A stretch of 64,000 nt of DNA, from assembly GCF_014863355.1 (NCBI RefSeq), contig NZ_JACZEP010000003.1, forward strand, positions 455,592-519,591, written 5' to 3'. Within the stretch, counting starts at the first letter, position 1. Every line of letters starts with the position of its first letter. A model generated the notes under the pieces. The model searched no databases. It was not told the origin of the DNA and saw nothing but the letters and a program-made list of their open reading frames with translations. Below are positions 35,491 through 44,188 of this stretch, one piece after another. The stretch comes from Aminobacter carboxidus (GTDB taxonomy: Bacteria; Pseudomonadota; Alphaproteobacteria; Rhizobiales; Rhizobiaceae). The position numbers and the translations under genes were made by a program.

Positions 35491-36188
35491 TGAGCCTTCT
35501 CGCTACACTATTCGAGCCCGGTGTTGGCGTTGCGACCGCTGATCCATCACGGCCGGCTGCAAGCCTCTATCCTGCCGAAGAGGCATTTGTATCTCACGCG
35601 GTAGAACAACGAAGGCGCGAATTCGCTATCGGGCGCGATTGCGCGCGCATGGCGATGCGAACGCTCGGCATTCCAGCGCAGGCCGTCCCCGCCGGAGGCG
35701 ACCGCGCTCCCATCTGGCCGGATGGCATAGTTGGCTCGATCAGTCACTGCGACGGGCTATGCGGTGCAGTGGTTGCCAGAAGAGCACATGGTTTCCGCTC
35801 GCTTGGACTTGATATCGAGCCAGCCAGCCCACTGGACGATGATCTTATGGATGCGATCTGCACTGGGCAGGAAATCGACTGGCTGGAGGCGCTACCGGCT
35901 TGCCAGAGCGGTCTCATGGCGCGGGCGATCTTCAGCGCCAAGGAAACAGTGTACAAGACCCAGTACCCTCTCAGTGGCCAGTTGATTGATTTTCACGCTG
36001 TTTCGATCCGCCTCGACATGGCGGCGGCGCGCTTCGCGGCGACGTTTCATGTCAATGCCAGCCCATTTCGTGTTGACGAACAGTTGCAAGGCCGGTTTGC
36101 CATCGATGCCGGTTTCATCGTCACGGCCATGGTCCTGAAAGGCGTGCAAGCGAAAACTGCGCGGCAGGAATTCACCACATGGGCCTGA
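35490..36188 (+). CDS. 4'-phosphopantetheinyl transferase (Sfp/EntD-like)
   Basis: A protein of 232 residues whose ATG shares a base with the NRPS stop. Motifs of the Sfp/EntD family are present in order: IVGSISHCDGLCGAVVA, LGLDIEPASPL with the Mg-binding Asp and Glu, and IFSAKETVYKTQYP with the catalytic Lys. It transfers phosphopantetheine from CoA to carrier-domain serines, here most likely Ser1816 of the PKS and Ser1471 of the NRPS. The tight coupling supports a dedicated activating enzyme. Its end overlaps the glycosyltransferase gene by 10 bases. Confidence 0.9.
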   Translation: MSLLATLFEPGVGVATADPSRPAASLYPAEEAFVSHAVEQRRREFAIGRDCARMAMRTLGIPAQAVPAGGDRAPIWPDGIVGSISHCDGLCGAVVARRAHGFRSLGLDIEPASPLDDDLMDAICTGQEIDWLEALPACQSGLMARAIFSAKETVYKTQYPLSGQLIDFHAVSIRLDMAAARFAATFHVNASPFRVDEQLQGRFAIDAGFIVTAMVLKGVQAKTARQEFTTWA

Positions 36189-37459
36189 TACATACTGTCG
36201 AGCCGAGCGATACGGATGATGTCGCCGATGCGTCTCGCGACGAGACTTTGCTGTTGGTTACGATGGTGCGGTTGCGGCAAGGGCCGCGCGGGCTCCAGCT
36301 CGACGACCAGACTTGTGCTGGCCTCGCGCGCTGGGCCGAGCGCTTCAAGGGGGTGGTCTTCTGCGGCCTTCTGATGGAAGGCGATGCAGAGGACGACACG
36401 TCCGTGACTTGGGTCGATGTCGATACGTTGCCGGACAGTAACCGGCTGCGGTTCCTGGCCTTGCCTTTCGCCTACAAGGTAGGTGCGTTTTCGCGCGCCT
36501 ATCGCGCAACGCGCGCGCTGCTCGCCGAGGAAGTAGGCAAAGCGGACAGACTTTGCTTCACCATTGGCTGCATCTTTGGCGACTGGGGTGCGGTTGGCGG
36601 GTTGGAAGCGATCCGGCAGGGGCGCAAGTTTGCCGTATGGTTCGACAGGGTCGAATATGACGTGCTGCGTAATACGCTGCATACGATGAGCTTCAAGCGC
36701 CGCTTCAAGGAGCGCATGACGCTGCCTTTCATGAAGATCTATCACCACTATCTGGTCCGCCGATCTTCGCTCGGGCTCTTCCAGGGCATGGACACATTCA
36801 ACGCCTTTGCCGCTTCGTCAAGCAACCCGGCCTGCGTCTACGACGTCCATACGCGGCGGGAGGATTTCATCGCGGCTGCCGACGTTATGCTCAAGGCTGC
36901 GCAAGTCGAGGCGGGCGTGCCGTTGAAAATCACCTATGTCGGGCGCGCTGCGGCGATGAAGGGCCCGGAGGATTGGTTGCGGGCCATCCATGACGCTGTA
37001 CAGGCAGGCGTTGATCTGCACGCGACATGGCTCGGCGACGGCCCGCTTCTGCCGCAGATGAGGTCGATGGTGGACCAGCTTGGGCTGGCCGGGCAGGTCG
37101 AGCTCGTAGGCTATGTGGGAGACCGCGAAACGGTGCTCGATAGGCTTCGGCAGAGCCACCTCTTCCTGTTTTGTCACAAGACGGCGGAATCACCACGCTG
37201 CCTGATCGAGGCGCTGGTTTCCGGCTGTCCTATCGTCGGCTACGGTGCCCCCTATCCGCAGGGCCTTGTCGAGGGCGAAGGCGGTGGCGCCTTCAGCCGC
37301 ATGGATGATTTCGACGGCCTCGCTGCGCTGATCGTCGCACTTGACCGCGACCGAAAACGCCTCGCCGGGCTCGTACGTGACGCTGCTGCCACCGGCCGGA
37401 AGTTCGACGAGGCAACGCTCTATCGCAAGAGAGCCGGCCTGATCGCGGCCCATGCGTGA
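36179..37459 (+). CDS. Glycosyltransferase, GT4-like
   Basis: A protein of 426 residues from ATG 36179 with an AGGAA site. The C-terminal half is a GT-B donor domain: KITYVGRAAAMKGPEDWLRA, ATWLGDGPLLPQMRSMV, and the retaining GT4 Glu segment HKTAESPRCLIEALVSGCPI. The N-terminal acceptor domain is less conserved. It would add a sugar from a nucleotide donor to a lipid-linked or other acceptor. It overlaps the PPTase gene before it and the SGNH gene after it, so it is translated with the NRPS module, which suggests it glycosylates the product or the glycan that receives it. Confidence 0.85.
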   Translation: MGLIHTVEPSDTDDVADASRDETLLLVTMVRLRQGPRGLQLDDQTCAGLARWAERFKGVVFCGLLMEGDAEDDTSVTWVDVDTLPDSNRLRFLALPFAYKVGAFSRAYRATRALLAEEVGKADRLCFTIGCIFGDWGAVGGLEAIRQGRKFAVWFDRVEYDVLRNTLHTMSFKRRFKERMTLPFMKIYHHYLVRRSSLGLFQGMDTFNAFAASSSNPACVYDVHTRREDFIAAADVMLKAAQVEAGVPLKITYVGRAAAMKGPEDWLRAIHDAVQAGVDLHATWLGDGPLLPQMRSMVDQLGLAGQVELVGYVGDRETVLDRLRQSHLFLFCHKTAESPRCLIEALVSGCPIVGYGAPYPQGLVEGEGGGAFSRMDDFDGLAALIVALDRDRKRLAGLVRDAAATGRKFDEATLYRKRAGLIAAHA

Positions 37460-38547
37460 TGCGGTTCCTGTCAATTCTGGCCTTGAGCGTCGCCATGTCA
37501 GGCCTTGCTGTGCAGAATGCGGCGACGCCGGCTCTGCGGGCTGAGGCCAAAACATTGACCGCCGCACCGTCCAGCCTTTTCGTATCCGGTCACAGCCTGA
37601 CGGATCGACCCATGCTGGAGAAATTGGCCGAAATGGCCACTGGTTCGAGCCGGCCCATTGTCTGGAACATGCAGAATATTGGTGGCTCGTCCCTCGAGCA
37701 GCGCTCCATGGGGACCGATCCAGCGCGTCCCTGGTCCGGGTTTAGCTCGGGCACAGATCGTGATGGCGGCCCCGTTGATGTCTTGGCCGAATGGCGCGAA
37801 CCCTCCGTTGGGGGCAGGTCGTACGATCTTCTGCTCGTGACGGAACTGCACTCTCTGCTAGATACGCTCATGCGGCAGGGGACAGTGCGCTATCTCAACG
37901 AGTTCCAGCGCCGCTTCCTCGAAACCAACCCCTCAGGGGCGATTTGGTTCATGGCGCCGTGGCTGAATGTTTCCGACAGGGAAGACCCACGCGACTGGAT
38001 CGATTATGAGCGGCGGGCTTCGTCGGTCTGGCGATGCGTCGTGGAAGCCGCCAGCACTGGCGCTGCCCCTGGCGAACGTGGATCAGGCATCGGCTTCGTC
38101 CCGGCGAGCCTGGCCCTGGCTGAACTTGTGGACTACCTCACCAGCGCTTCCCGCGCGGGCTTCGAGAATATGACACCGGGCGATGTTGTGCGTTCGCTAT
38201 TTACCGACACTGTCCACCTGACCGATCTTGGCGAAACTTATACGGCGCTGATCACCTTTGCGACAATCCATGGGCTGGATGCCGGGATGGTTGGCATGCC
38301 CGATAGGGAAGGCGACGCTCGAGCGCAGACGCTAAAGGCCTTCGCTACGGAATTCCTGCACGGTTACCGTGCTGCCGAGCCTTTGGAGCAATGTCCCAGC
38401 GGTGTTTCGCCTTCCTTTGCGTGGGCCTATGCGGAGTATGCCAACAAAATCTATCGTGCCGATTTTTCCTGGCCGCGCGCGGCGATCCAGCGGTGGCGCG
38501 ATACCGCGCGCTTCGGCTGGAACCTGCGCAATGCCTTTGCCGATTGA
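37459..38547 (+). CDS. Exported SGNH/GDSL-hydrolase-like protein
   Basis: A protein of 362 residues; the ATG at 37459 overlaps the glycosyltransferase stop (a GTG one codon earlier is possible). It has an N-terminal signal peptide (MRFLSILALSVAMSGLAVQ). A possible block I nucleophile is Ser46 in FVSGHSLTD; the block V dyad is Asp250 and His253 in DTVHLTDLGETY; the block II Gly is in NIGGSSLEQ. The usual block III GxND segment is not obvious. SGNH proteins in polysaccharide loci act as O-acyl esterases or acyltransferases in the periplasm. Coupled to the PKS/NRPS genes, an acyl-handling role on the glycan is attractive but unproven. Confidence 0.6.
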   Translation: MRFLSILALSVAMSGLAVQNAATPALRAEAKTLTAAPSSLFVSGHSLTDRPMLEKLAEMATGSSRPIVWNMQNIGGSSLEQRSMGTDPARPWSGFSSGTDRDGGPVDVLAEWREPSVGGRSYDLLLVTELHSLLDTLMRQGTVRYLNEFQRRFLETNPSGAIWFMAPWLNVSDREDPRDWIDYERRASSVWRCVVEAASTGAAPGERGSGIGFVPASLALAELVDYLTSASRAGFENMTPGDVVRSLFTDTVHLTDLGETYTALITFATIHGLDAGMVGMPDREGDARAQTLKAFATEFLHGYRAAEPLEQCPSGVSPSFAWAYAEYANKIYRADFSWPRAAIQRWRDTARFGWNLRNAFAD

Positions 38548-38556
38548 TCTTTCGTG

Positions 38557-41295
38557 TTACTGCCGGCCATGAAGGTAGAGCGCCAGTGCGGCCATCGTGC
38601 CGATAGACTGATGCACCGTATATTCCTGCTGCATGATCACCGAGGGGTGCTCTACCAGATATTCATGATAGGGCAGGGAAAAGCGCGGTGGTTCGATGCG
38701 CCGCTGGGCTGCGTTTTCGGCGGTGCCTGTCTCGGCAAGGGGTGACCATGGCGGCCCGAACACCCAGCCATAGGCGGTCGCCGCTTGCGGCGCAAAGCCG
38801 AAGATGGTGATGCCGCTTGGCGCAGCGACGCCCATCGCGCGGTGGTCCTCGTGCAGCGGATGCAGAATCTGCCGTGCCCCGAGTCCGGTCACGAAACTTA
38901 GGCCCACCTGATTGACCCCGACCATGGCCTGATATCCCTGTTCCATGACCCGCAGGATCTGAGGGTCATTCGACAGAAGATGCGCGCGCATCAGCGTCTG
39001 CACCTGGTTGTAGTCCGGCGCGCCGCCTTCGCCCCAGCCTGCGGGCGCGTCGGGATGCTTCATGTTCGGATAGGCGGCTTGTTGCTGCGCGCCCGTGATG
39101 ATTACGGCTTCCGCGACAAACCTCGCGGCAATCTCTTCACCTATCCCCGCATCCGAACCCGCCGTTTTGAGATAGTCCCATGCGGCATCACCCTTGTGTG
39201 CGAAGAGCCCCTGGTCCTCGCGCCACGATGCTTCGAAGATACCTCTATGCTCCGGACTGCCGAGCAGCCTGTAGAGAGCCGCGGCCGCTGCGCGGCGATA
39301 TTCCTTGGCGACCTTCTGCAGTTGTTCGCGGCGTGGCGACCAACCATCCGGTCCGAACGCGGCGGTCTCCACAGCCGCCGCGATCGCTTCGCGATAAAAC
39401 GCATCAGGGTCCGCAAAGCCGCGTTCGGCGGCAGTCCAAGCGGCGCGAGCACTGTCTTCGAACAGGATGGCGGCGTCGAATTTGCCTAGCGTTTTCAAAA
39501 CGCGTGCCAGCTTGGCGGCGACGGCTGCGTATTTGTAAGTCGAGATATGGTCTGGCGCGTACGCGTAGACCTCTTGTCGTTCAAGATAGCTCGGCTCGCC
39601 GAGCAAAGGGTGCGCTGCGCTTTCGATGCCGCCGCGAATGCTTCCGTCATCGGTCTGGAGCCGGCGGAAGAAGTCCATGGCCCAGATTGCTTCTTGGACA
39701 ACATCAGGAAGGTCGTCGGTATCACGATATGCTGGATTCGCCAGCAGGGCGCTCGATTTAGGCACATTGAACTTGAGTGCGCGCTGGCCCTTGGGCAACG
39801 CCTCAAAGGCGTCGAGTAGCAGCGAGGCTACCTCGACATGCTGGATACGGCGGTCCCAGTCGCCCGCGTCCATGTAACCGCCCCAATAGCTGTCCGGCGC
39901 TTTTTTTTCGGTATGCCAGCGTGGTTTCACACCCTCCTCAAAGGGGATGAAACCCGTATCGAAATTGGACGACCAGGCCAGTGGCAGCCTGCTTTCGATG
40001 ACTGTCATGCCGAGGCCCGGCCGGAATGCCAATGGCCGCCGATAGCCAAAGCGCCCGTCGATCTCGATGCCGCTGCGTTGGTGGTAGAGTCCCGTCATCG
40101 AATTGTGCGCGGCGTTCAACCAAACATCCGTTCCTACCGCAAACGCGTCGGAAACACCGAGACCGGGAACACGAAGACGGAATGGCCCGCCAGATTGCGG
40201 CGCCCAAGCGGAATAGTCGAGTTCGAAGACGAAGGTTCCGGCCCGGTTGGCGCTGTACGCAGGTGCGACGGTTGCTCCAGAAGAGAGTGCTGCCGGAAGC
40301 GCCCCGTCCGAATCGGCGAGCGTGAACGCGTTGGCAGTGGCGTCTGCCACCGTACCGAAGACTGCGCGTGCATCCTGTTCGCCGCCCAGCCGCTCCAAGC
40401 TCACGCGTTGTCCATCGGTCAGGCCGTGTGGGGCAACCGTCGTCACGCGCCTTGTATTTGTGTCGAGCGATCGGATTGCGATGCGCGGCGCAGTCGCTGC
40501 AGTGTAGTCGAGCAAAGTTTTGGGCAAACCATTGCCCGGCTCGGCATCGTCAGGGCTCTTGCGCAGGCTTACGACACCAGAGAAAACCGTCATACCTTCA
40601 GGATCTACGACGTCGAAACCGTTGATATGGTAATCCCTGAAGTCGACCGCACCGTCGTTCTTGCCGCCCGGCAGCCAGAGCGCAAGGTAGGCGGTCTTCG
40701 TGGCATCCTTGATCGCGTGTCCAAGTTGCGTCGAGCGGATCGCCATCGCGCGGGTTGTCCGGTCGTCGAAGGTGAAGCTTTGGTCCGCAAGCATACCGTT
40801 TGGCCAGCGGATGACATGTTTGCCCTGGGGCAGGGGTCCATCGAGCTTGAGATAAATCTGGTGCTTGAAAGCAGCACCCGTCCGCGTGTCGCCATTCGGG
40901 CCGGGGTAGAGGCCGGAATCGTAAGGCATGGATTTGCGATGAACTGCGATGACGCGTCGGCCGCCGATTTCGCCGTAAAGGCCGGCGGCATCCACGCTGT
41001 TGCGATCAAGGAAAATATCGGGGGGCGTGTCGGCAAGCCGGGCATGGGCCGCCTTCGGTCCAATGACCAGGCCGGGCACGCCATCGACAGCAATCCAGCG
41101 TCCAAGCATCTGGGGCTTCGGCTGCGGCAGGGCCATGATCTGCCCGCGCAAAAACGAGGGATCGCGCAGTTCAACAGCGATGATGTCGGGCGTCGCCATG
41201 GTGACTTCCCCAACTTCGATATCACGCGAACTGGCCCGAGCAGTCGCCGGGAAAGCTAGCAACGCTATGAGGAGGATGCGAAAAGCGAAGACCAC
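38557..41295 (-). CDS. Secreted glycoside hydrolase family 9-like protein
   Basis: A protein of 912 residues from a GTG at 41295, which gives a good signal peptide (FRILLIALLAFPATARA). The first ~420 residues are beta-rich, including an Ig-like segment before the catalytic part. The catalytic domain has the GH9 signature YWGGYMDAGDWDRR, with Asp476 and Asp479. Further marks are VGVNQVGLSFVTGLGARQI plus the late HPLHEDHRAMG, and near the end a Glu in VIMQQEYTVHQS that could be the acid. GH9 enzymes cleave beta-1,4-glucans or related uronic-acid glycans with inversion. In a polysaccharide locus it probably trims or releases the polymer. It faces the SGNH gene, with 9 bases between the stops, and is divergent from the Wzy-like gene. 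Confidence 0.8.
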   Translation of the reverse strand: MVFAFRILLIALLAFPATARASSRDIEVGEVTMATPDIIAVELRDPSFLRGQIMALPQPKPQMLGRWIAVDGVPGLVIGPKAAHARLADTPPDIFLDRNSVDAAGLYGEIGGRRVIAVHRKSMPYDSGLYPGPNGDTRTGAAFKHQIYLKLDGPLPQGKHVIRWPNGMLADQSFTFDDRTTRAMAIRSTQLGHAIKDATKTAYLALWLPGGKNDGAVDFRDYHINGFDVVDPEGMTVFSGVVSLRKSPDDAEPGNGLPKTLLDYTAATAPRIAIRSLDTNTRRVTTVAPHGLTDGQRVSLERLGGEQDARAVFGTVADATANAFTLADSDGALPAALSSGATVAPAYSANRAGTFVFELDYSAWAPQSGGPFRLRVPGLGVSDAFAVGTDVWLNAAHNSMTGLYHQRSGIEIDGRFGYRRPLAFRPGLGMTVIESRLPLAWSSNFDTGFIPFEEGVKPRWHTEKKAPDSYWGGYMDAGDWDRRIQHVEVASLLLDAFEALPKGQRALKFNVPKSSALLANPAYRDTDDLPDVVQEAIWAMDFFRRLQTDDGSIRGGIESAAHPLLGEPSYLERQEVYAYAPDHISTYKYAAVAAKLARVLKTLGKFDAAILFEDSARAAWTAAERGFADPDAFYREAIAAAVETAAFGPDGWSPRREQLQKVAKEYRRAAAAALYRLLGSPEHRGIFEASWREDQGLFAHKGDAAWDYLKTAGSDAGIGEEIAARFVAEAVIITGAQQQAAYPNMKHPDAPAGWGEGGAPDYNQVQTLMRAHLLSNDPQILRVMEQGYQAMVGVNQVGLSFVTGLGARQILHPLHEDHRAMGVAAPSGITIFGFAPQAATAYGWVFGPPWSPLAETGTAENAAQRRIEPPRFSLPYHEYLVEHPSVIMQQEYTVHQSIGTMAALALYLHGRQ

Positions 41296-41368
41296 GTTAT
41301 CGTTAACCTTCCGTCGGACTACTCTCGGCCGTTAACCCGGAGTTCCCAGGCGCCATGTTATTGCATTG

Positions 41369-42739
41369 ATGTCGCGGCATAAGGGTTATCGTTCCTTGAA
41401 ATTCGGCGTGCTTTTTCTCGCTTTGCTTGCGATTTTTCCGCTCGGCCTGCTGTTGCGGAGCACGCCCGTGCTGCGCAAGCCATTTTGGATATGCTTCGGT
41501 GCCCTGCCGTTTTTTGCCGCCGCCATCCCTCTATTCGATGTAGGCCTCCTGTCCTGGGCTGGTCGTTGGGTGGGTTTTGTCTATGGTCTTCAGATATCGA
41601 TTGTCGATATTCTTGCCGCCTCCGCTCTTTTTGCAATGCCGCGTGGCAAGTTGCCGCTGTGGTGCAAGCTGCCGTTTCTTTTCTACATTCTCGCCGCTGC
41701 CCTTTCGCTGCTACAAGCCGCCGAGCCGGTAGCTGCGAGTTTCGGTGTGCTGCAATTCGCCCGCATCTTCCTGGTGATGGTGGTCGTGGCACGCGCCAGC
41801 ACTTCTGATCCAGAAGTGCCCTTGTTGATGCTCAAAGGCATGGCGATTGGTATTGCGGCGCATTTCGTAGCTGTCTTGTACCAGCGGTTCCAGCTTCACC
41901 TGCCGCAGACGATGGGCCTCTTCATCCATCAAAACACGCTCGGCATGGCAGCACATTTCGTCCTCTTCCCGCATCTTGCCCTGCTTCTGGCTGGCTACCG
42001 CAATGTCCGTTATCTGGTCACCACTGTTGTGGCGACCATCGTCGTCGTCGTTTTCACGGCGTCGCGCGCGGCAGTCGGCTTTTCGGTCATAGGCCTGGGG
42101 ACGCTGTTCGTGACGCAGGCGCTTGCAGGCCTGACACAGCGCAAGATGGCGGTCGGCTTTGCCGCGCTCGCCTCCCTTCTGATCGTGGCGCCGCTGGCGA
42201 TTTCCACCTTTTCCAACCGCTTCGAGCTCAATCCGCTGGGCGAAAGCCAGTATGACGAGCGTGCTGCCTTCAATCGCGCAGCGTCCTTCATCCTCGATGA
42301 CCATCCGCTCGGCGTTGGCATCAATCACTATGTCCACGTTGCGCGAGACCTCGGTTACTCCGAGCGCGCCGGCGTCATCGGCTTTGAAGGCAATCGCAAC
42401 AACATTGTCCATAATGCCTATTGGCTGACTGCTGCCGAGGCCGGATATCCAGGCGTCCTGGCATTTTGCGTCATGCTCATTGTTCCATTGTTTGTCGCGT
42501 GGCGGACCGGCTGGCGCATGCGCCACACGCTGGAGGGAAATTTGCTGCTCGGCTTCGGCGTAACGCTGCTCGTCGTCTATCTCCATTCTTTCTATGAATG
42601 GGTGATCTTCGCCCGGGAGATTCAGTATCTCTTGACCATGACGATGGGCATGGTCTTTGGCATAGCCCTGCGCCTCAGAGCGCCGGCAGCAGAGGGCAAT
42701 CCTTTGCCGATGAAGGCGATGCGATTGAATGCGCAATGA
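41369..42739 (+). CDS. O-antigen ligase/Wzy-like polysaccharide polymerase
   Basis: A protein of 456 residues, ATG at 41369. It is highly hydrophobic with about ten membrane helices, for example FGVLFLALLAIFPLGLLL and LVTTVVATIVVVVF. The Wzy_C region has the conserved TASRAAVGF segment, and a large periplasmic loop carries the family's Arg/His-rich words (DDHPLGVGINHYVHV, HNAYWLTAAEAGYPG). Such proteins polymerise lipid-linked repeat units or ligate them to a lipid. It begins the Wzy-Wza-Wzz-Wzx block. Confidence 0.82.
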   Translation: MSRHKGYRSLKFGVLFLALLAIFPLGLLLRSTPVLRKPFWICFGALPFFAAAIPLFDVGLLSWAGRWVGFVYGLQISIVDILAASALFAMPRGKLPLWCKLPFLFYILAAALSLLQAAEPVAASFGVLQFARIFLVMVVVARASTSDPEVPLLMLKGMAIGIAAHFVAVLYQRFQLHLPQTMGLFIHQNTLGMAAHFVLFPHLALLLAGYRNVRYLVTTVVATIVVVVFTASRAAVGFSVIGLGTLFVTQALAGLTQRKMAVGFAALASLLIVAPLAISTFSNRFELNPLGESQYDERAAFNRAASFILDDHPLGVGINHYVHVARDLGYSERAGVIGFEGNRNNIVHNAYWLTAAEAGYPGVLAFCVMLIVPLFVAWRTGWRMRHTLEGNLLLGFGVTLLVVYLHSFYEWVIFAREIQYLLTMTMGMVFGIALRLRAPAAEGNPLPMKAMRLNAQ

Positions 42740-42877
42740 GGATAGAATTAACCATGAACGGTGAATTTCGGGGGGTCAGAAGGGTTTCCTCGCGGATCAC
42801 TGAACATCTTCAATTTATTTCAGGGGTTGCGCGCTAGCAGCTTAGGGTTGTTGCCAGATTTTGTTGGGAGCGGTTCG

Positions 42878-44155
42878 ATGACTTTGCTGGATGAACTGAG
42901 AAAGCTGCAGGCGCGAAGCTTGGCCATCATCGCCGGCCTCGCCTTGCTGACCTTGCTTGGCTTTTCCGGCAAGCCCTTGGCCGACACGGCGGAATATGAG
43001 CTTGGTCCGCAGGATCGCCTTCGCATCCATGTTTCCGAATGGCCGGCCCTGACCGGCGAACTGAGTGTTGGCGCCAGCGGTGACATCTTGATGCCCATGC
43101 TTGGCCAGGTTCCGGCAAAAGGACTAAGCGCCCCCGAACTTGCCACATCGATCGCTTCGCGCCTTAAGGCCAAGGCCAATCTCCAGCAGACTCCCGACAC
43201 CACGGTCGATATCGTCGCCTATCGTCCCTTCTACATCCTCGGCAGCGTGGCCAGCCCTGGCGAATACGCCTATCGCCCCGGCATGATCATCCTGAACGCG
43301 CTCAGCCTCGGCGGTGGTGCTTACCGGGCGGAGCAAGGATCGCAATGGGACCTCGAACGCGTGGCGATTTCGAGCCGGGGTGAATTGAAGCTCAATGAAG
43401 CGCGACGTTGGGACCTGTTGGCCGAACAGCAGCGCTGGCAGGCGCAACTCGACGGCGCGGATAAGATGGGCTCAGTCCCGGGCGACGCGTCGCCGGAATT
43501 TGCGAAGGCCGTTGAGGAGCAGAGTCGTCTCTTTGTCATGGAACTCGGTCGCTATCGCGCCGAACGGCTTAGCCTCGAAGCCTCCATCGCCATGCGCAAG
43601 CAGGAGATCGCTGCGTTGGACCGGCAGCTTGCAGATGTCGCCTTGAAGCTCAGTTCAACACAAGGCGAACTGGAGACAATCCGCCGATTGGCCAAGCAGG
43701 ATCTCGCCGTTCATCGCCTGGGCCCGCTAGAGCGCAGCCTGAGCGACGTCCAGCGCGAACAGCAGGATCTGGAGATCGCCAAGTTGCGCGCGCGCCAAGA
43801 GATCAATACGGCGACTGGTGAGATCGCCAGTTTGGACGAGCAGCGCCGTGCAACGGCACTCGCTGGTGCCCAACGCATTGCGGTCGACCTTCGCGCGATC
43901 GCCGAACAGAACGATACCTCCGCACGCATCCTAGACAGCGCCGCCCACTATTCGTCGAACCTCTCTCGTCTGATCGATGCCGAGTCCACCCCGCAGCTAC
44001 GGTTCAGCATTGTGCGGACCGATGACAACGGCACGGTCGAGTTCGACGCGACCGAGACGACGCGCGTGCAGCCCGGCGACATCGTCAAGGTGTTCCGAGT
44101 GGCGGCCGAAACAACCGGCACGCTGCCGGTCAAAACACAATCGACGCGCCCCTGA
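42878..44155 (+). CDS. Polysaccharide export protein, Wza/ExoF-like, with long coiled coil
   Basis: A protein of 425 residues from ATG 42878, preceded by GGGAG. An N-terminal hydrophobic segment (LAIIAGLALLTLLGF) is followed by the polysaccharide-export domain (YELGPQDRLRIHVSEWPALT), then an SLBB-like part (FYILGSVASPGEYAYRPGMI). About residues 180-365 are a long Glu/Gln/Arg-rich coiled coil, as in rhizobial ExoF rather than enteric Wza. It probably bridges the inner-membrane co-polymerase to the outer membrane. No lipobox is visible. The upstream interval 42740-42877 is presumed to hold its promoter. Confidence 0.82.
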   Translation: MTLLDELRKLQARSLAIIAGLALLTLLGFSGKPLADTAEYELGPQDRLRIHVSEWPALTGELSVGASGDILMPMLGQVPAKGLSAPELATSIASRLKAKANLQQTPDTTVDIVAYRPFYILGSVASPGEYAYRPGMIILNALSLGGGAYRAEQGSQWDLERVAISSRGELKLNEARRWDLLAEQQRWQAQLDGADKMGSVPGDASPEFAKAVEEQSRLFVMELGRYRAERLSLEASIAMRKQEIAALDRQLADVALKLSSTQGELETIRRLAKQDLAVHRLGPLERSLSDVQREQQDLEIAKLRARQEINTATGEIASLDEQRRATALAGAQRIAVDLRAIAEQNDTSARILDSAAHYSSNLSRLIDAESTPQLRFSIVRTDDNGTVEFDATETTRVQPGDIVKVFRVAAETTGTLPVKTQSTRP

Positions 44156-44188
44156 CGATTTCAGTGCCGGCATATTGAAGGCTCCTCC

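Noticed and set aside
39838..41259. 473-codon open frame opposite the GH9 gene
   Set aside because: The translation is unstructured and Arg/Gly-rich with no ribosome site, while the reverse strand encodes a signal peptide and the GH9 motif DAGDWD.
41307..41342. TTAACC words in the GH9/Wzy divergent region and at 42749 as CtrA sites
   Set aside because: They lack a second TTAA half at 7-base spacing, so they do not meet the motif definition.
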